Origin: Bacillota bacterium
Lineage (GTDB): Bacteria > Bacillota > UBA4882 > UBA10575
Length of the DNA stretch: 5,034 nt
Direction of reading: 5' to 3'
Assembly (NCBI GenBank): GCA_003511465.1
Contig: DOID01000074.1
Span: 24,524-29,557, forward strand
Under the pieces are notes generated by a model. That model ran no database searches and had not been told where the DNA came from. It saw only the letters and a list, made by a program, of their open reading frames with translations. Positions 4,819-5,034 of this stretch are shown piece after piece. Numbering within the stretch: position 1 is the first letter of the stretch; every line of letters begins with the position of its first letter. The position numbers and the translations under genes were made by a program.

Positions 4819-5034
4819 TTATAAATGGTATTCCCTGATCCGGTTATAGACGTCTCCCAACGTTCCTTGAAAGGGTCCCGGCGTTTCCATTTTAATCGAA
4901 ACCAAAGCGGCGGCGAATTTAAGCGCTTCCGCTACATCATGTTCCATCCGCCAGGACAAATAAGCGGCAAAAGTAGTGTCGCCCCGACCAGTGCGTCCCA
5001 CAACACTCCGATTGGAAAATTTCTCGTAATACGT
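4819..5034 (-). CDS. C-terminal part of a PfkB (ribokinase)-family carbohydrate kinase
   Basis: The frame is open to the window edge, giving the last 71 codons before a TAA stop; the N-terminal three quarters lie outside. The segment VVGRTGRGDTTFAAYLSWRM is the PfkB second signature: the anion-hole loop and catalytic base normally read D-T-x-G-A-G-D-x-F. Asp in GRGD is the expected base, and Arg replaces the usual Ala. The following helix (VAEALKFAAALVSIKMETPGPF) is the standard C-terminal stretch of the family. A GTG at 5001 is internal, because the signature needs upstream sequence. The enzyme would phosphorylate a sugar, sugar phosphate or sugar acid with ATP. Next to an aldolase it probably makes that enzyme's substrate. 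The substrate is not determinable here. Confidence 0.85.
   Translation of the reverse strand, partial: TYYEKFSNRSVVGRTGRGDTTFAAYLSWRMEHDVAEALKFAAALVSIKMETPGPFQGTLGDVYNRIREYHL

Noticed and set aside
1..5034. CRISPR arrays, tRNA or rRNA genes, insertion sequences
   Set aside because: No regularly spaced repeats, no tRNA-like cloverleaf sequence, no transposase frame and no terminal inverted repeats were seen.

Overview
The window looks like chromosomal DNA from a Firmicutes-type bacterium, possibly a thermophilic or anaerobic saccharolytic one. The hints are strong GGAGG-type ribosome binding sites, tight ATGA gene overlaps, and a phosphorolytic sugar cassette. No marker gene fixes the taxon, so this is inference.

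Left part (1-620, + strand, visibly AT-rich): the 3' end of an unrecognised gene with one predicted membrane segment, then two very small lysine-rich genes of 52 and 41 codons. The pair has its own sigma-A-type promoter (TTGAAT, 17-bp spacer, TATAAT) lying across the end of the first gene. The second small gene has its Shine-Dalgarno inside a perfect 7-bp inverted repeat, which suggests translational control.

Middle (655-1313, - strand): a type II toxin-antitoxin module, Phd/YefM-like antitoxin followed by RelE/ParE-like toxin with a 4-base ATGA overlap. Its promoter (TTGACC, 17 bp, TACTAT) is covered by two palindromes, as expected for autoregulation. It converges on the small + strand genes. 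Behind its promoter lies a remnant of an esterase gene (about 1310-1505), and next to that a Rho-independent terminator.

Right part (1581-5034, - strand): a sugar-catabolic operon read right to left. It holds the C-terminal end of a PfkB-family kinase (cut by the window edge), a full-length GH65 disaccharide phosphorylase, and a class II ketose-bisphosphate aldolase of the GatY/KbaY/IolJ/Fba superfamily, followed by the terminator at 1513-1545. The inferred logic is that the phosphorylase splits an alpha-glucoside with phosphate into beta-glucose 1-phosphate and a second moiety, and that the kinase and aldolase phosphorylate and cleave that moiety or something derived from it. This pairing is the most interesting biology here; the substrate cannot be named from sequence alone.
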